A DNA stretch of 64,000 bases, taken from Dichotomocladium elegans. Lineage: Eukaryota; Mucoromycota; Mucoromycetes; Mucorales; Lichtheimiaceae. Location of the stretch: the NCBI GenBank assembly GCA_025716815.1, contig JAIXMN010000011.1, positions 868,001 through 932,000 of the forward strand, given 5' to 3'. Below, piece after piece: positions 50,829 through 62,641 of this stretch (position 1 is the first letter of the stretch; each line of letters begins with the position of its first letter). The notes under the pieces were generated by a model. That model worked only from the letters and a program-made list of their open reading frames with translations, had not been told where the DNA came from and did not search any database. The translations under genes were made by a program, and so were the position numbers.

Positions 50829-51819
50829 AAGGCCTTTTCTAAAAGCCGGATGAGACAAAAAATACTTTTTATATAGCCTTCTCTTTATTCTTTTTTTTGT
50901 CGTTGCCTGTACTCTCTTTCTTCTTCTTTCTCTTTTGTAAATTAAAATACATGTTTTTGTCGTTGAGCCCTTTCTGACAGTCTCCTACATAATTTGGAAT
51001 GCGAGCCCCATTCCCCATCCATCCAGCTTAAATCACCCAAGTTGCACGAATTGGGGCATCATCCGCCTACTTTTGATACGAACTCAATTCGCTATATACT
51101 TTTTGTTGACCAGAGCGTGCTCCTTGGCTTCGTTCCTATTGCGAAATGGGCATTACCAATAGACAATGTTTGCCAGAAAATACAAAGACATAGTTTTACA
51201 TGTGTTCAAATAACCATCACCTCCTTTCCTCTAAAGTCAAACTCGTGTGTAATAGTCTCGAACAATAGCCCAAAGAGCATCCTAACCAACTGTTCCACGC
51301 CAATCTGTCGCACCGAGCATCTTATCCATGTTTTTCACTTGACATTGTTCCATTCGATTGTTTCAAAAAGAGACCCATAGGTACAGACGCTTCTGTCGTA
51401 TCGCCAGTCGAAAAAAATTACCAATAAATGGAAAGAAGGAGGTGAGCAGAAAACGTGAGATAGACTCAATTTATGCGCTGACTTAAATTGGGCTAGCGTT
51501 ACACAGGAACACGAAGATCCTTATTTCATTTACCCTTTGCGACCGAGTACGAGCTCCGCAAACGTAAGACCCTAACCTGATCATTCGCACACACACACAC
51601 ACACACATACACACACACGCTTTACATCCACCTCTTTTCTCTTCCTTCTGCATCATTGCAGAGTAAAAAAAAAACAGTAGAGTGGAGCCTTCGCAAGCAT
51701 ATACCTTATAGTACAACCCAGTCCATTCGTTTCTTTTCTCTTCCGATCGCCCCTCTTTTGCCCTCAGCAGCCCAACCGCCTATCCTCTTTCGTCTCGATC
51801 TTAAGAATTCATCATCATC
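50829..51819. other. Intergenic region, no gene recognised
   Basis: Holds the 3' flank of the glyoxal oxidase and the promoter of the kelch gene. A short CA-rich tract (51588-51618) gives a spurious Cys/Val frame. The open frame 50994-51380 has no domain. Confidence 0.5.
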
Positions 51820-54795
51820 ATGTCGCTCTTCTCCAAATTCTCAAAGAATTCCTCCGATAAATCAGGAGTATATCCCTGGACGCAGCGGAAGCTCAGTGGC
51901 AGTCATCTCTCGAGCATGCTTCCACGTTTCGGTCATGCCACGTCGATTGCACTGCCGGGAGAGCAAGTTGTCCTATTCGGTGGAGCTCATATAAAGTCCA
52001 AAAAGGACCTCTTTGTGATTGATACGAGTAAGAGGTGGTTTGATAGCGGAAGTCAATATACACAAACTGAATAGATCCATGTTTCTTCCCATCAGACACC
52101 ATGGCCGCTACATATCAGCCGGCCACGGGCGATATACCTACCCCGCGCATGTATGCAGCCCTTGCGCCGCTAGGCAGTTCATGCATTTTGCTCTACGGTG
52201 GCGAGCCAACATCTCCTGACGAAAAATGGGATCCGCACTTTTATACCCTCAATTTAGGTAGGCGAACGGGAGAGATGGAGGGAAAAGGGAAAATCGGACC
52301 ATGGCTTATCCGCATAACAAGGAACTCGTCAGTGGACACGGATTTATGCCAAAGATGCTCGTCTACCCACCGAACGGGCAGGCCATTCCCTGGTCTCGGT
52401 TGGGGACTCTCTTTACGTGTGGGGTGGACATCGTGCTGGACGCTATCTTAACGACATGTTTGTTTTCAACACAAATACGTGTACGACATAAAGAGGAACA
52501 ATCTTTTTCATAATGACCCTATTAACTTTGTGTACTACAGATCAATGGGATTACATCAATCCCAGCAACGAAGGTCCTGCTGGCAGGGCAGGACATACGT
52601 GCATCTGCTTTGAAAACACTCTTTATATGTAAGTCATCGTAAATGGACAAACATCAATAGCTCATCCCCCCTCCCCCCCACACAGTTTCGGCGGCTCAGA
52701 TGGCAAACATTTATACAACGACATTTGGTCTTTTGATCTTCAGCGATACAGCTGGAAGCAGGTCACCGCCGTAGGGTACATTCCTGTGCCACGCGAACGA
52801 TGCGCTGCTGCAATGGTCGGCGACGTCATGTATATTTTTGGCGGCCACGGACCGGACAGTCAAGAACTCGGAGACCTTTGCGCTTTCAAGGTCCGAGGCA
52901 AGTTCTTTTTCTGCCCCTAGTAGCCTATCCTATGCATATAATAATGCGAATAATATTAGCCCTCCGCTGGTTTATGTTCCAGAACATGGGCCCTGCCCCA
53001 TCCGCCCGTTTCGGGTCTACCCTGACGGCTCTAGGAGATAAGCTCATTGCAATCGGAGGCGATTCTTTCAATGGAAAACTTGAGGAACCCTCGTCTGTCA
53101 TCCATGTATTAGATTGCTGTGAGTATATTGACGATAGGCGTTTGGGCTTCGTGAATGAATGCGTTTGACATTTTACAAATAGCAAAGATTCGGTACCCTC
53201 CGGACCAACCAGCGACCGAGCCAGATGCGATGCGGACCTCGCCACGACCGCCTGAATCAGCCCATCACGAGCCACAAATGGCGTCCACAAACACAAACTC
53301 CACCAATAATACCCAGACCACAACTTCAAGCCGCCCTCATTCTCACTACCCAGAAGTTCCACAACAGGCAAGCATTTTTTGTGTAAGATGCGATGAGTCC
53401 CACAAGAGCGGTTCCTAATACCTTTATCAGGCTTCGCAACGACCGCCGAGACACATGTCAATGGTGTCATCGGCCGCCGGAAGACGACAGCTTGCGCCAT
53501 CACCTTTGCCGCCACAGGAGGCGTTAACCGACCTAAAGCCACACCATGCGACCATGTCGCCCCCGGCTTCTGCTGAAGCAACGACTTCCAATGACTCAAA
53601 AAGTCGAGAAGAGGCCATGCCGAACGCTCCACAGACCATCCCTCAGCGACCGCCACGACCTCAGCGCAGCGGCTCGCTTCTTAAAAACGGCGGCAGCAGT
53701 AGCAAAATTCCGCGCAAGGACACAGTATCGATGTTCCCTGATACAGCACCGCGCCTCGAAATGCCGCAAGACATGCCGGGCATGCCTCGTGTAGGAGCCT
53801 CGGATAAGGCTGCGAACGATGATGTTGAAAGATTATTGCGCGACATCCGAGCCCTAGATGGAATTATTACGTCCATGAGGAAAAAGGAATCGTGGTGGCG
53901 AGGCGAGGTGTCTATATCGCGTCGAATGCGCTTTGGCGAATCGCCGAACGATGTCGAGGCTGACGAGGAAATGCTGATCGAGTTGAATGATAAGCTAGGT
54001 GACACGCAGCAACTGAAGCTCTTTGAGCATCTCATCTCGATCAAGGCCGAGCTGCGGCGGGTCCAGTCTTCCATTGGCGGGCCAGCGTCTCACCAGGCAA
54101 TGTCTGACCGGATACATCAAGTTGACCGAATCAAGACAGCGGCTCTGCAGGAGGCCGCCTACTGGAAATCCAAATGTATGGGACGCTCGAAGGGCGAGGA
54201 TCCGGTACACATGCTTGAGCAGCGACTCGCGTACACGTTGATGGAAAACGAGCAGCAGCAGCGCTTGTTACAGCACCTGAAGAAGCAAGCTCAACACGAC
54301 CACGCAGCCTTCGAATCGGCCCAGGAGCGAGCAAAAGAGGCTCATGAGAGAGCGATAGAAGCCCAAGAGGCGCATGAGCGTGTACTTCAGGAGCTTGAGC
54401 TCCTCCACCATCGTGCAACACAGGCCGAGACGTCGGTGCGTACGAACGGGACAAAGATGGCCGACCTCAGAAAACAGCTAGAGGAATGCACGTCCAAGTC
54501 ATCCGTGCGGAGTGACCTAGATGCTGCCCAAGCTCAAGTTGTCCAGCTAAAGCAGGCAAATGAGAAAGTCCGTAGTGAGGCTGTCGCGCTTGAACAGGAG
54601 CTGAGGGGCTGCACAGAAGATATTGAGCATCTCCGGATGGCGCTCAAAGAGCGTGAGGACGCCCTCAATGCCGCCAGCTCTGAGCTGTCCCATACTGCAG
54701 AAAAGCTTCACCGTGTGAAGGAATCGATGATGCCAGCGGAATCCACCGTCGTTTCTTCTACAGCCGCCACCTACGCGTTCCAAATGAGCACCTAA
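51820..54795 (+). CDS. Kelch-repeat and coiled-coil protein, Tea1/Kel1-like (850 aa)
   Basis: Eight exons close in phase: 51820-52027, 52096-52257, 52322-52480, 52541-52628, 52686-52897, 52960-53118, 53183-53382 and 53431-54795. The first 430 residues hold about six kelch repeats (PRFGHATSIALPGEQVVLFG, PRMYAALAPLGSSCILLYGG, ERAGHSLVSVGDSLYVWGGH, GRAGHTCICFENTLYIFGGS, RERCAAAMVGDVMYIFGGHG and SARFGSTLTALGDKLIAIGG). A Pro/Ser/Thr-rich linker follows, then a long coiled coil (about 53830-54740) with heptads such as LRKQLEECTSKSSVRSDL. This is the layout of Tea1 and Kel1, polarity markers that cooperate with formins at growing tips. Intron 5 has a GC donor (GCAAGT at 52898) and pairs with an acceptor at 52959 to restore ALRWFMFQNMGPAPSARFG. 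Confidence 0.88.
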
Positions 54796-54958
54796 ACTAC
54801 GTATTAGCAGCGAGATCTACCAAGGGCAACTACACGTACATGATAATTATCGAGTAACATATATATAGATATATATATATATAGATATATTCAAATTCTT
54901 ATACATACACAATCTTTTATAAAAAAAAAAAAGAATACAAAGGCAAGAGGTTTTTTTT

Positions 54959-56069
54959 TTAGTATGCGTTAGGCGTATGCATTTTGGTTGGCGAGTAGAT
55001 ATGGGCAGGATCGCTGCCCTGGTATCCACCACTACCAGCATAACCACCAGATTGGACCTGATAGCCAGCATAAGGAGCTTGTGGCGGGTAGTCGTAGTAG
55101 CTGTCGTATTGGTTGTACCCTGCCTTATTATTATTATAGTTATTGCCACCTGTCAGCGCGGGACTATAAAAGTTGCGATCATCCACGGGAGTTGTAGTAG
55201 TCGCAGGCGATGCAGCATGATAGTCTGCGTCTTTTGCGGGGGTAGGCGATGGCATCACCATCGGGACGTCGTCCTTGAAGTCATATACGTCAAAGTCATC
55301 CTCGTAGATATCCGAGCCCTTGTGGAGAAAAACAAAGATGCCCAGGAGGATCCAACAGGCTGCAATCAGCAGACATCCGAGCCACATGCCGTCGGTGAGC
55401 CCTAAAGCCATGGGCGGCCGGGGGTGGGGTAGGAGATGAATGAGTGTGAGAGATATCTGGTAACATCAGATGTATAACGATTTGGGCGAAGAAAGCTTAC
55501 AGCAACGGTTCGCAGTGACCGAATCGTCAATGTTTTTGCAGTAAGTTACAAAAGTCGAGGTGGCGGATGATGGCACACCCTCTACTGGAGTCTTTGTCCA
55601 GGGCACAGCCCCGGCTTTGAGCGTGTTGTACACAATGACGGCAATCATAATCGCAACATTGGGCATGCACAAGATGCGATCGCCGCGGATGGACTTGACT
55701 CTCGTCATGCTCACAATATTTAAAGCAATGGAAGATATCAACGAGACGCCTGGACCAACGAAATAGAGGATATACTACAGGATCAAAACAAAAACAAAAA
55801 AAAAGGTGCGCACCCATTTGTGTGAGGAGGGAAAGCCCTTGCCGATAAGCTTATCGTTCTTGAGGATCATCATGGAGCACTTTACAGGAATGTACGATGG
55901 GAACCAGCCGTTCGTACGGAGCAGCACAATTTGGACTAGCATGTTGGGTGAGATCAAAGGGGTTCGTTTGCGTTTTATGCTGCATACCGATATGGCAAGC
56001 GAGCGTCGCTGCGCTGAAAAACAACCCGAGAAAACGAATGAAGGATAACCAGAACAGTCGGCTACCCAT
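54959..56069 (-). CDS. Small multi-pass membrane protein with Tyr/Gly-rich tail (306 aa)
   Basis: Four exons close in phase: 55988-56069, 55814-55935, 55501-55774 and 54959-55401. Helices: LFWLSFIRFLGLFFSAATLA, VQIVLLRTNGWFPSYIPV (partial), YILYFVGPGVSLISSIALNI, MPNVAIMIAVIVYNTLKAGA and GMWLGCLLIAACWILLGIFV. A loop with two Cys (TYCKNIDDSVTANRC) lies between the last two. The cytosolic tail is acidic (DIYEDDFDVYDFKDD), then Tyr-, Asn- and Gly-rich (YDSYYDYPPQAPYAGYQ). The four- to five-helix core with a flexible tail recalls MARVEL-like or Sur7/PalI-type fungal membrane proteins, but no signature settles it. Confidence 0.65.
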
Positions 56070-57849
56070 GATGCTTTTTTTTTTTTTGGCGAATCCCAGA
56101 AAAGCGGTAGCAATAAAAACGAAAGGAAAGGGGGCGGTGAGTAAAAGAAAATCTCCTTTGCAGAAAGGCAAATGTAAGAGAGTGGAGAAGAAGAAGAAGA
56201 ACAATACCTTCTTGTGTTACTCTCAAAAATTTAAACGCATTTAGTCGCTATTATCCTCCCGTTCCAGACACTACTGTACGTACATACGTGTTGTACAAAT
56301 GGAACCAACTTGTTTCTCATCGGCTTTACTCTAAAAAACCTACAACAACCTTTCCTATCCCACCTTTCATCCTTGCCCTATCATTAACAACACTATATCA
56401 TATAAACATTTCTTCGAGGTGTAGCAACTGATCTGGTTGCTGCATCCTCTGTGTGACACCCGTCATCTCCGCAATAGAACTTTAGTTTTTCTACTATACA
56501 CACATGCACACATGTAGTACGTGTGCGCACGGTATTTTTTAACAATGGCAACAGAACGTATCAAAAAGTGGCACCACGTAGATACCCATTATAGCAGTAA
56601 AAGATGAGACCGTAATCTACGAAACAGAACGAGTGAGCTATCTATCCATTCAGGATGTTTATCCATCCTTATTGTCTGACAATGCAACCCTATTGCCCCA
56701 AGGCAGCCAACTCGTAGAATAACTGTGCAAGAAACTTGAAAAAAGGGCGGGTGGGTATTTCGATTCCACCTTATAAGCAGGAACATATGATCAGAGTGCG
56801 CAAATGTTTTGCTACGACTTTTTGCACGAAATATTGCGTTTTCCTTGCGAGCCTCGAGTACCATAGTAAATCAATATACGGCAACATGTCATGGTTAACG
56901 GGGAACCAGCTTCGGCAGTATGATACTGTGATCGCAGCCCATCGAAAAATAAATATCATGAGTTACTCCAGCTGCTAGTAACCAAGAAAGATATTCTCAA
57001 GTAACAAGTGATTTGAAGGTTCCTAAAGGATAGAATAGAACGGATGAAATAGACAATCATTATTGGTATGTGGCAAATACGTTAAAACTGAGGATATCCC
57101 AAAATGCATGGATAAATCCTCGCGTAAGATTTTCCACCACAACAAGCTATACAGTACTTTCGCCTAAAAGACGATCTCTAGGATCTGCAGTCCATGTATG
57201 GTTTCGTACTGCAGTCTTCTTTAGCAATGGCAAGTCGCGCTATGTACTGTATGCAGAAGAGAACAATATATAGCCAAGGGTATATATAAATCCTGGTATC
57301 TGGTTAGTTCATTTATTGATAGTCGCAATAGTAATATTCAGAGCATCTTTCACACGCATAATTCTAGCGAAACTATCACGCTGGGAGCGCCTTACCTCTC
57401 TATATGATGAGAAAGCAGATTCCATGAGAGAGTATTCCGTGACTTTTTGCTTCGGTAACAAAACGTGCACGTCTATAATGTGGTACGTACGTATTGCTGA
57501 TCCGCCGGACAGAGAGCACTCTGTTTTTATCTCTCTACATTGCTTATTATTTCGTACCATGCCAACTATTTCACCCCCGCCCTTCCAGTCATCAGATACA
57601 CATTGGGTCTTTATATTACCCGCAGACTCTGAAAACCTTTGTCCTGCCAGACGTCGCTGCACGTCTTGCAGAATACTCAGGACTTTGTGTGATGATCACA
57701 ATGCCTGCTTTTTTTTGGGGGGAGGGGGTGGAAATGGTGGCACAGCGAGATCCTCTCCTCCCGTCTGTGCTAGCATAAAAGCTTCCTGACAGGCAGCACT
57801 ATTGTATCCCAAAGAGTCCCGGGGAGGGGCATTTGTAGAATACTTTTTT
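56070..57849. other. Intergenic region, no gene recognised
   Basis: Open frames at 56589-56864, 56736-56978, 57070-57273 and 57316-57789 show no domain and no partner exons. The last 50-100 bases adjoin transposon copy B. Confidence 0.45.
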
Positions 57850-59010
57850 TTTTCTCAAAATAAAGTGTCGCACAAAAATGTAAAATTCGTCACATGGATA
57901 AAGAAGGCCGTTAATCAACAAGAAAATATCAGTCCCGTTCTTACTCTTTAACTTACCCCTAAAGGTAGCTAGGTGCACCATTGCAGTAGCAATGGCGGAA
58001 GGGCTGGAGGAAGGAGTGAGGAGGGATGACGACGGATCGACGGCAAGACCAAAGGCAAAGGCATTGGGGGGTGGGGAAGCAGACAAAGACAAAAACACCT
58101 CGACGAAGCCATGGTGGGAGACCTACGCCGGTGCAGCCAAACCATGGCCCCACCCAATACCCATCTCCTCTCCTCTCGAGGCACTTGAGTTAAGCTGATA
58201 TCATTACCTATAGAGGATCCGGAATATTAGAAGATTGCAGAATGAAACAAGGGTAACCTATTGCATTTTACTTTGCGTCTGAGTTCAGGCGAGTATGGTA
58301 GAAGATAAACCCGTCGATATACTCGAGTCTCGATGTATCCAGAGATATCCTCAGGCGTATGGATAGATGCATTATCTATTACCAAATAATGACCTTTCAT
58401 ATCTTCATACTTATCCATCTCGTCCATTGTAACCTTAAGGAAGTTGAGATAGTGCTCAGTTGCAGCTTCCTCTGCTCGCAACTTTAGATTGATTTGCCCT
58501 CTTTCTTGGACCATGTCATGCTGCATTTCATTTAATACGGAATCCAGACTCATCATGAAAAACCCAGTTTTTTCTAAAGTTGGTGTCGGTCCTGTCCCAT
58601 CTGCGCGCTCATTCAAGACGCTCTTGGATCTTCGCAGCACTATTCCTGTCTACAGGCTGAAACCGCGTCATTTTCAATGACAAGCGGCATTCGTTTTCCA
58701 TAAATCGATGGAGCGTCGTTTTGGATACTTTGAGACCCTCAAAACTTTGGAGCATTTGTTCATCAACTACTCTAGGATAATGGATGGATTCTCATCAACA
58801 CATTCTAAAATAACACTCTTACGCACTTCATTGAGAATACGCAAAAGACCCCTAGCGTTTGGTTTCTTAATGATGCTGTCAGGGTCCTCCTTGTACTGTA
58901 ATGCCCATCGCTTGGCTGAACGAACATGGATTCCTAGCAGCTGATGCACTCGATACATTCCCAAACATTCGTTTGAAAAATCTGATCTTGTCCTAGGTCA
59001 GTGTACGCTG
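57850..59010 (-). mobile_element. Degenerate Tc1/IS630-like DDE transposon, copy B
   Basis: On the minus strand 58964-58767 encodes a helix-turn-helix N-terminus (MGMYRVHQLLGIHVRSAKRW, NEVRKSVILECVDENPS) and stops. In the next frame VSKTTLHRFMENECRLSL continues the DNA-binding part. 58640-58227 encodes the catalytic end: EHYLNFLKVTMDEMDKY, GHYLVIDNASIHTPEDI and VYLLPYSPEL. These are the HTH and DDE blocks of Tc1/mariner-IS630 transposases, broken by at least two frame changes and stops, so the element is dead. The 350 bases 3' of the transposase are shared with copy A. Limits are approximate and no terminal repeats were identified. Confidence 0.75.
57992..58198 (+). CDS. Small conserved open frame inside transposon copy B, antisense to transposase end (68 aa)
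   Basis: From the ATG at 57992 the frame reads MAEGLEEGVRRDDDG, a Lys/Ala/Asp-rich stretch, then TSTKPWWETYAGAAKPWPHP and ISSPLEALELS. Copy A (17836-18057) has the same start, the same STKP...WET.AGA.KP and ISSPLE.LE blocks in the same frame despite a 21-nt length difference. That is more than chance retention, yet it could reflect common descent of non-coding transposon DNA. No family recognised. Confidence 0.35.
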   Translation: MAEGLEEGVRRDDDGSTARPKAKALGGGEADKDKNTSTKPWWETYAGAAKPWPHPIPISSPLEALELS

Positions 59011-60136
59011 TGTAACTGCGCTTGATCCCCGCTTCTTTCATCTGAATGTCGGTATCCTTTCGCCTGGGAATGCGTATGGTACTAAAGATCAGAGGTCACT
59101 TTGCAAGATATGCCGCGCAGATATTCAGTGCGAGAACAAACGGATTGCAGAGAGTACGTTTCTTTGTCAACAACATAGTCCGTAGGTTCAGGACAGCCAC
59201 GTTCTTTGTAAAAGAATAGGTTGCTCATTTCAGAATGTAAAAGTGTATAAAAGAGATGGAAGCGACATGTGACATTCGATGGATCATCATGCGTCTTTTG
59301 GGCAAAATGCGATTTATTTTGTGATCCTGCGACTTGAGGACTGACAGGGTACGACTTTTTGATTTTGAAAATAGTGCATGTTCCTTGGGAAAACGGTAAA
59401 CAGGAACGACCTTTTTCAAAAGCCGCATATTTCTGTCTGTTTCGTGGTTCCCCGTTCCGTTGATATTAAATATGAAACCGACATATGAAATTTCTATTTT
59501 TGCCATGAACTGCTATGGGAGGGTATACAGTAGAACGGCACCTGCACGAGGTGTCTATCACGTTCCCGGAAGGCTGGGATTCAAATATCCGTGCCTGAAC
59601 AAATTGTCATCGCCGTAACCGGATCACAAGGGTTACATGAGGTTGCTGATAGGCCATGCACGCATCTTTGCCCTCAACCAAAGCAAGCAGTTTGATTTTT
59701 CTTCCGAATGCAGCTTCGATTTTTGCGGTCAACAAGTGCGACGTTGGGGAATTTCTGAAGACGAAATACATCCCGCTCGAGCCGGGTCTCCCGAATGAGA
59801 TCCCCCACCCTCTCGGACGTATGCAAATCCCATTTTTTCTCTCTCAGCCTGTGTAATCAATCGTCTGCGCTCAGACAACTTTGTATTTCTTTTCTTTTCT
59901 TTCCTTTCTTCATTATCGTCTACTGATCTCGCTGCCGTCGCTTCCCCCGCACCCCACCCACCTCTCTCTTTCTCTCACCTATTGACTGTCATCACCGTCA
60001 TTTATACCTCCGTTCACCGCCAGACTACCAGCCCCATTCATTACACGTATATGTATATATATCTATTTATGATTACATAAGCTCTTCTCTTTCTACCGAT
60101 ATTCATTCAACCTTAGCACTATCATCATTCCCCATC
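59011..60136. other. Intergenic region and RhoGEF leader
   Basis: No gene recognised. 59880-60120 is CT-rich and leads to the ATG at 60137. The open frames 59225-59506 (-) and 59656-59856 (+) have no supporting features. Confidence 0.45.
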
Positions 60137-61919
60137 ATGCTGAAGAAGACGAGATCAGTCAGTACGACCTCGACAAGAGCCACCGTCCGGACAACCACAT
60201 CCTCCGAGATATCGTTTGAAAGCAGCACAAGCGGCGGTCGTCACGGTCCCTCCGCATGCTACAGCGACGCGAGCACCGCGTTGAGCATTTACAGTACCGA
60301 TAATCCAAGTAATCGCCTATCATCCGCATGCACAGAATCCTACGTGGAGGATTCCTGTATCGACAACAACGATGCATACGAGGACGTGGACGTGATCGAC
60401 GAACTCTATGACTTCTTTTCAAACCCGGCAAACATGGGCACGATCGGTATTGTACAAATACACACACCCCCAGGGCGATGGGTGCGACGATGATGACTCG
60501 CTAACGCACAGTTTGATCACGTAGGATTCGACCTTGGGTCTTCAAACCGTGAACGCACGCTCAAGGAGCTGTACGATACAGAAGGCCGATACATTGCAAA
60601 GCTACAAGCTGCCATTGACCACTACAGAAAACCCATGCTGGGGTCGTTCCGACAATCGTCCAACCCAGCACAGGCTAACTCACGCAATTTTTTATTGCCC
60701 AGCAAATCTTCAGGTGCCGTTCGCGGCGATGACACAGAAGTTGTGTTTGGCAATATTGATGAGTTGTTGGTCCTTAGCCGGAAGTTATATAATGGACTTA
60801 AGGATCGGTATGTCAAACAGATTGTCAAAGATACGCGGGTTGATCAACTGGACGTGCTAGGTTCCGTATATGGGGTCCCACACAATTAGTGGCGGATGTG
60901 ATCGAGCCACTGGTAGGTGATACAAGTTTCTTTTGCTTTTTTTTTTGTATATAATTAGGTTGACAAGTGTAGCGGGAAAAAAAAAGGTTCTAGACACACA
61001 CTGCTACGTCTCGTATTATGAAAACTATGGTCAGGCCATGAGCATATTGGAGCGATTGTCGCGTACGCCAACCACAAAGAAATATTTTGAGGTAACGATC
61101 ATCATCAGACACCTACCGATAGGAAGGGCCAAAAAATGAAACTCTTTTGATTTTAGCCCATGGTGGACACCGGTGGCAACTCGAGTCAGAGCTCACTCTT
61201 TTCTTTGTTGAGTCTTCCACTACGATCGATTCCACGGTACTCAAAGCTGCTCAAGGATTTGATGCTGCACACGGACCCGCACCACCCCGACGCTAAAAAA
61301 CTTGGCCAATGCTCGTGGAGGATGAGCTGCCTCGAGAAGAGCATCGGACCATTGTAAGTAAAAAAAATAAAAAACATCACGCGACTGTTTAGGATCGGCG
61401 CTCTTAGGCTGTCCATTTTTTAGACTCCAGAAGTGTCAAAACGTCAGTCGCTTGGTAGACATGATCTGTCTGATCAGGAATTGCCCGGTGCTGCTCGATG
61501 AACCGAGATACTTTGTGATGCGCGGGCAATTGACAAACTCAAGTCCCGGAAGCTATAGCAACAAAGACGACCGTCGAATATATTTTCTGCTGAGCGATAT
61601 GCTCATCTTTGTCCGACCGCAAAGCGACAGCAGCTCCTCGGGTCTTTATTTTAAGGGAAAGATCGAGCTGAAGGACGCTGTTATTCGCGAGTTGCCCCAG
61701 AAAAAGCTCAACCACCCACACGCATTCGAAATCACCATCAATTCATCCGATCCAGACGACAAATATGCAGACGACATCGATGCCCTATTGGCAGCGGCAG
61801 GTGGAGCAACGGTCGAAACGTATTATCTCAAGGCGGACTCCAGAGAAGCCTTGTCAATATGGATGACCGAGCTCCAAAATGTTATTCATCGATTAAAGAC
61901 GCTTCAGCGGAGACCCTAA
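60137..61919 (+). CDS. Rho guanine nucleotide exchange factor, DH-PH (480 aa)
   Basis: Six exons close in phase: 60137-60446, 60525-60807, 60861-60912, 60987-61091, 61157-61353 and 61424-61919. A Ser/Thr-rich N-terminus of about 105 residues precedes the DH (Dbl homology) domain: RERTLKELYDTEGRYIAKLQ, NIDELLVLSRKLYNGLKDR, WGPTQLVADVIEPLVLDTH, YVSYYENYGQAMSILERLS, KKYFE and the diagnostic LSLPLRSIPRYSKLLKDLML with HTDPHHPD. The PH domain follows (EPRYFVMRGQLT, RRIYFLLSDMLIFVRP, YFKGKIELKDAVIREL) and ends with EALSIWMTELQNVIHRL, its C-terminal helix. It should load GTP onto a Rho or Cdc42 type GTPase; such proteins feed formins like the one at 34748. The partner GTPase cannot be told. Confidence 0.9.
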
Positions 61920-62641
61920 CGATCTATGCATGTTTATATCCTTCCCTTTCTTTACGCTCTCTCTTTCTCTCTCTCTCAAGCTCTGTCGATCCTTCCTTCC
62001 CTTTTGCTGCTAAATATAATAATACTGGCTTTCCTTTTTTTCCCGCGTGCTTGTATTAAATATGACGATCCATTGCCAGATTTTTGCACGTGCTGCGTAC
62101 GTCAGTCGAAGTTCCTAAAAGCCAGGAGAGGAGCTACTAAGCCGCGAATGGTCAAAAGTTTTTTGTGCTGCCATGAGTTGACTAATCCAGCACTAAGTTT
62201 GTTCTATAAATAAGTCAGCCAAAGTTTCAATGTCACACACACTCACTAAAGAAACCCTCTACCCCCCTTTTTTTGACCGGGACCTCTCTCTCTCTCTATC
62301 TGTCTGCAGATTTACGCTGTGGAAATCCTCAGGAGAGTCACATGACTCAACTAGCTGCAAACCTAAATCAAAAATTTACTTTTTTTGACAAATCTCCATC
62401 TTGACGTAACTTTTATCACGAGACCACTGTCATAAATGGAGAGAAAGAGAGAGAGAGAGAGAGAGAGCACACATGCGGTTAATAGGCAGCAAGCGCGTGA
62501 TTTGAAATCATCGACTCGACCCCATCCATATGGAGAATATACCACGAGCATGCAGTGTCTATATGCTTTGGTTCCCTTTTCTCTCTTCTTTTCTTCCTTT
62601 TTTTTTTCGTCTTACTCGTATAGTAGTAGCAGTAGCACACC
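61920..62641. other. Intergenic region with CT/GA microsatellites
   Basis: Contains CT runs (61960-61980, 62286-62300) and a GA run (62441-62466). No gene recognised; 62570-62640 is the leader of the C2-domain gene. Confidence 0.5.

Noticed and set aside
53373..53382. Another GC donor (CAG|GCAAGC near 53370) in the kelch gene
   Set aside because: A good GT donor (GTAAGA at 53383) is available in the same phase and is preferred.
52925..53656. 243-residue minus-strand open frame
   Set aside because: Antisense shadow of the kelch gene exons; no domain.
59535..59600. tRNA-like stretch with a B-box-like GGATTCAAATATCC and GGCAC...GTGCC ends
   Set aside because: Only about 60 nt, and the D and anticodon arms do not fold; at most a tRNA relic.
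60807..60987. Apparent frame breaks at the A-run in the RhoGEF gene
   Set aside because: Using the acceptors at 60860 and 60986 joins all exons in phase and restores WGPTQLVADVIEPLVLDTH; no frameshift is needed.
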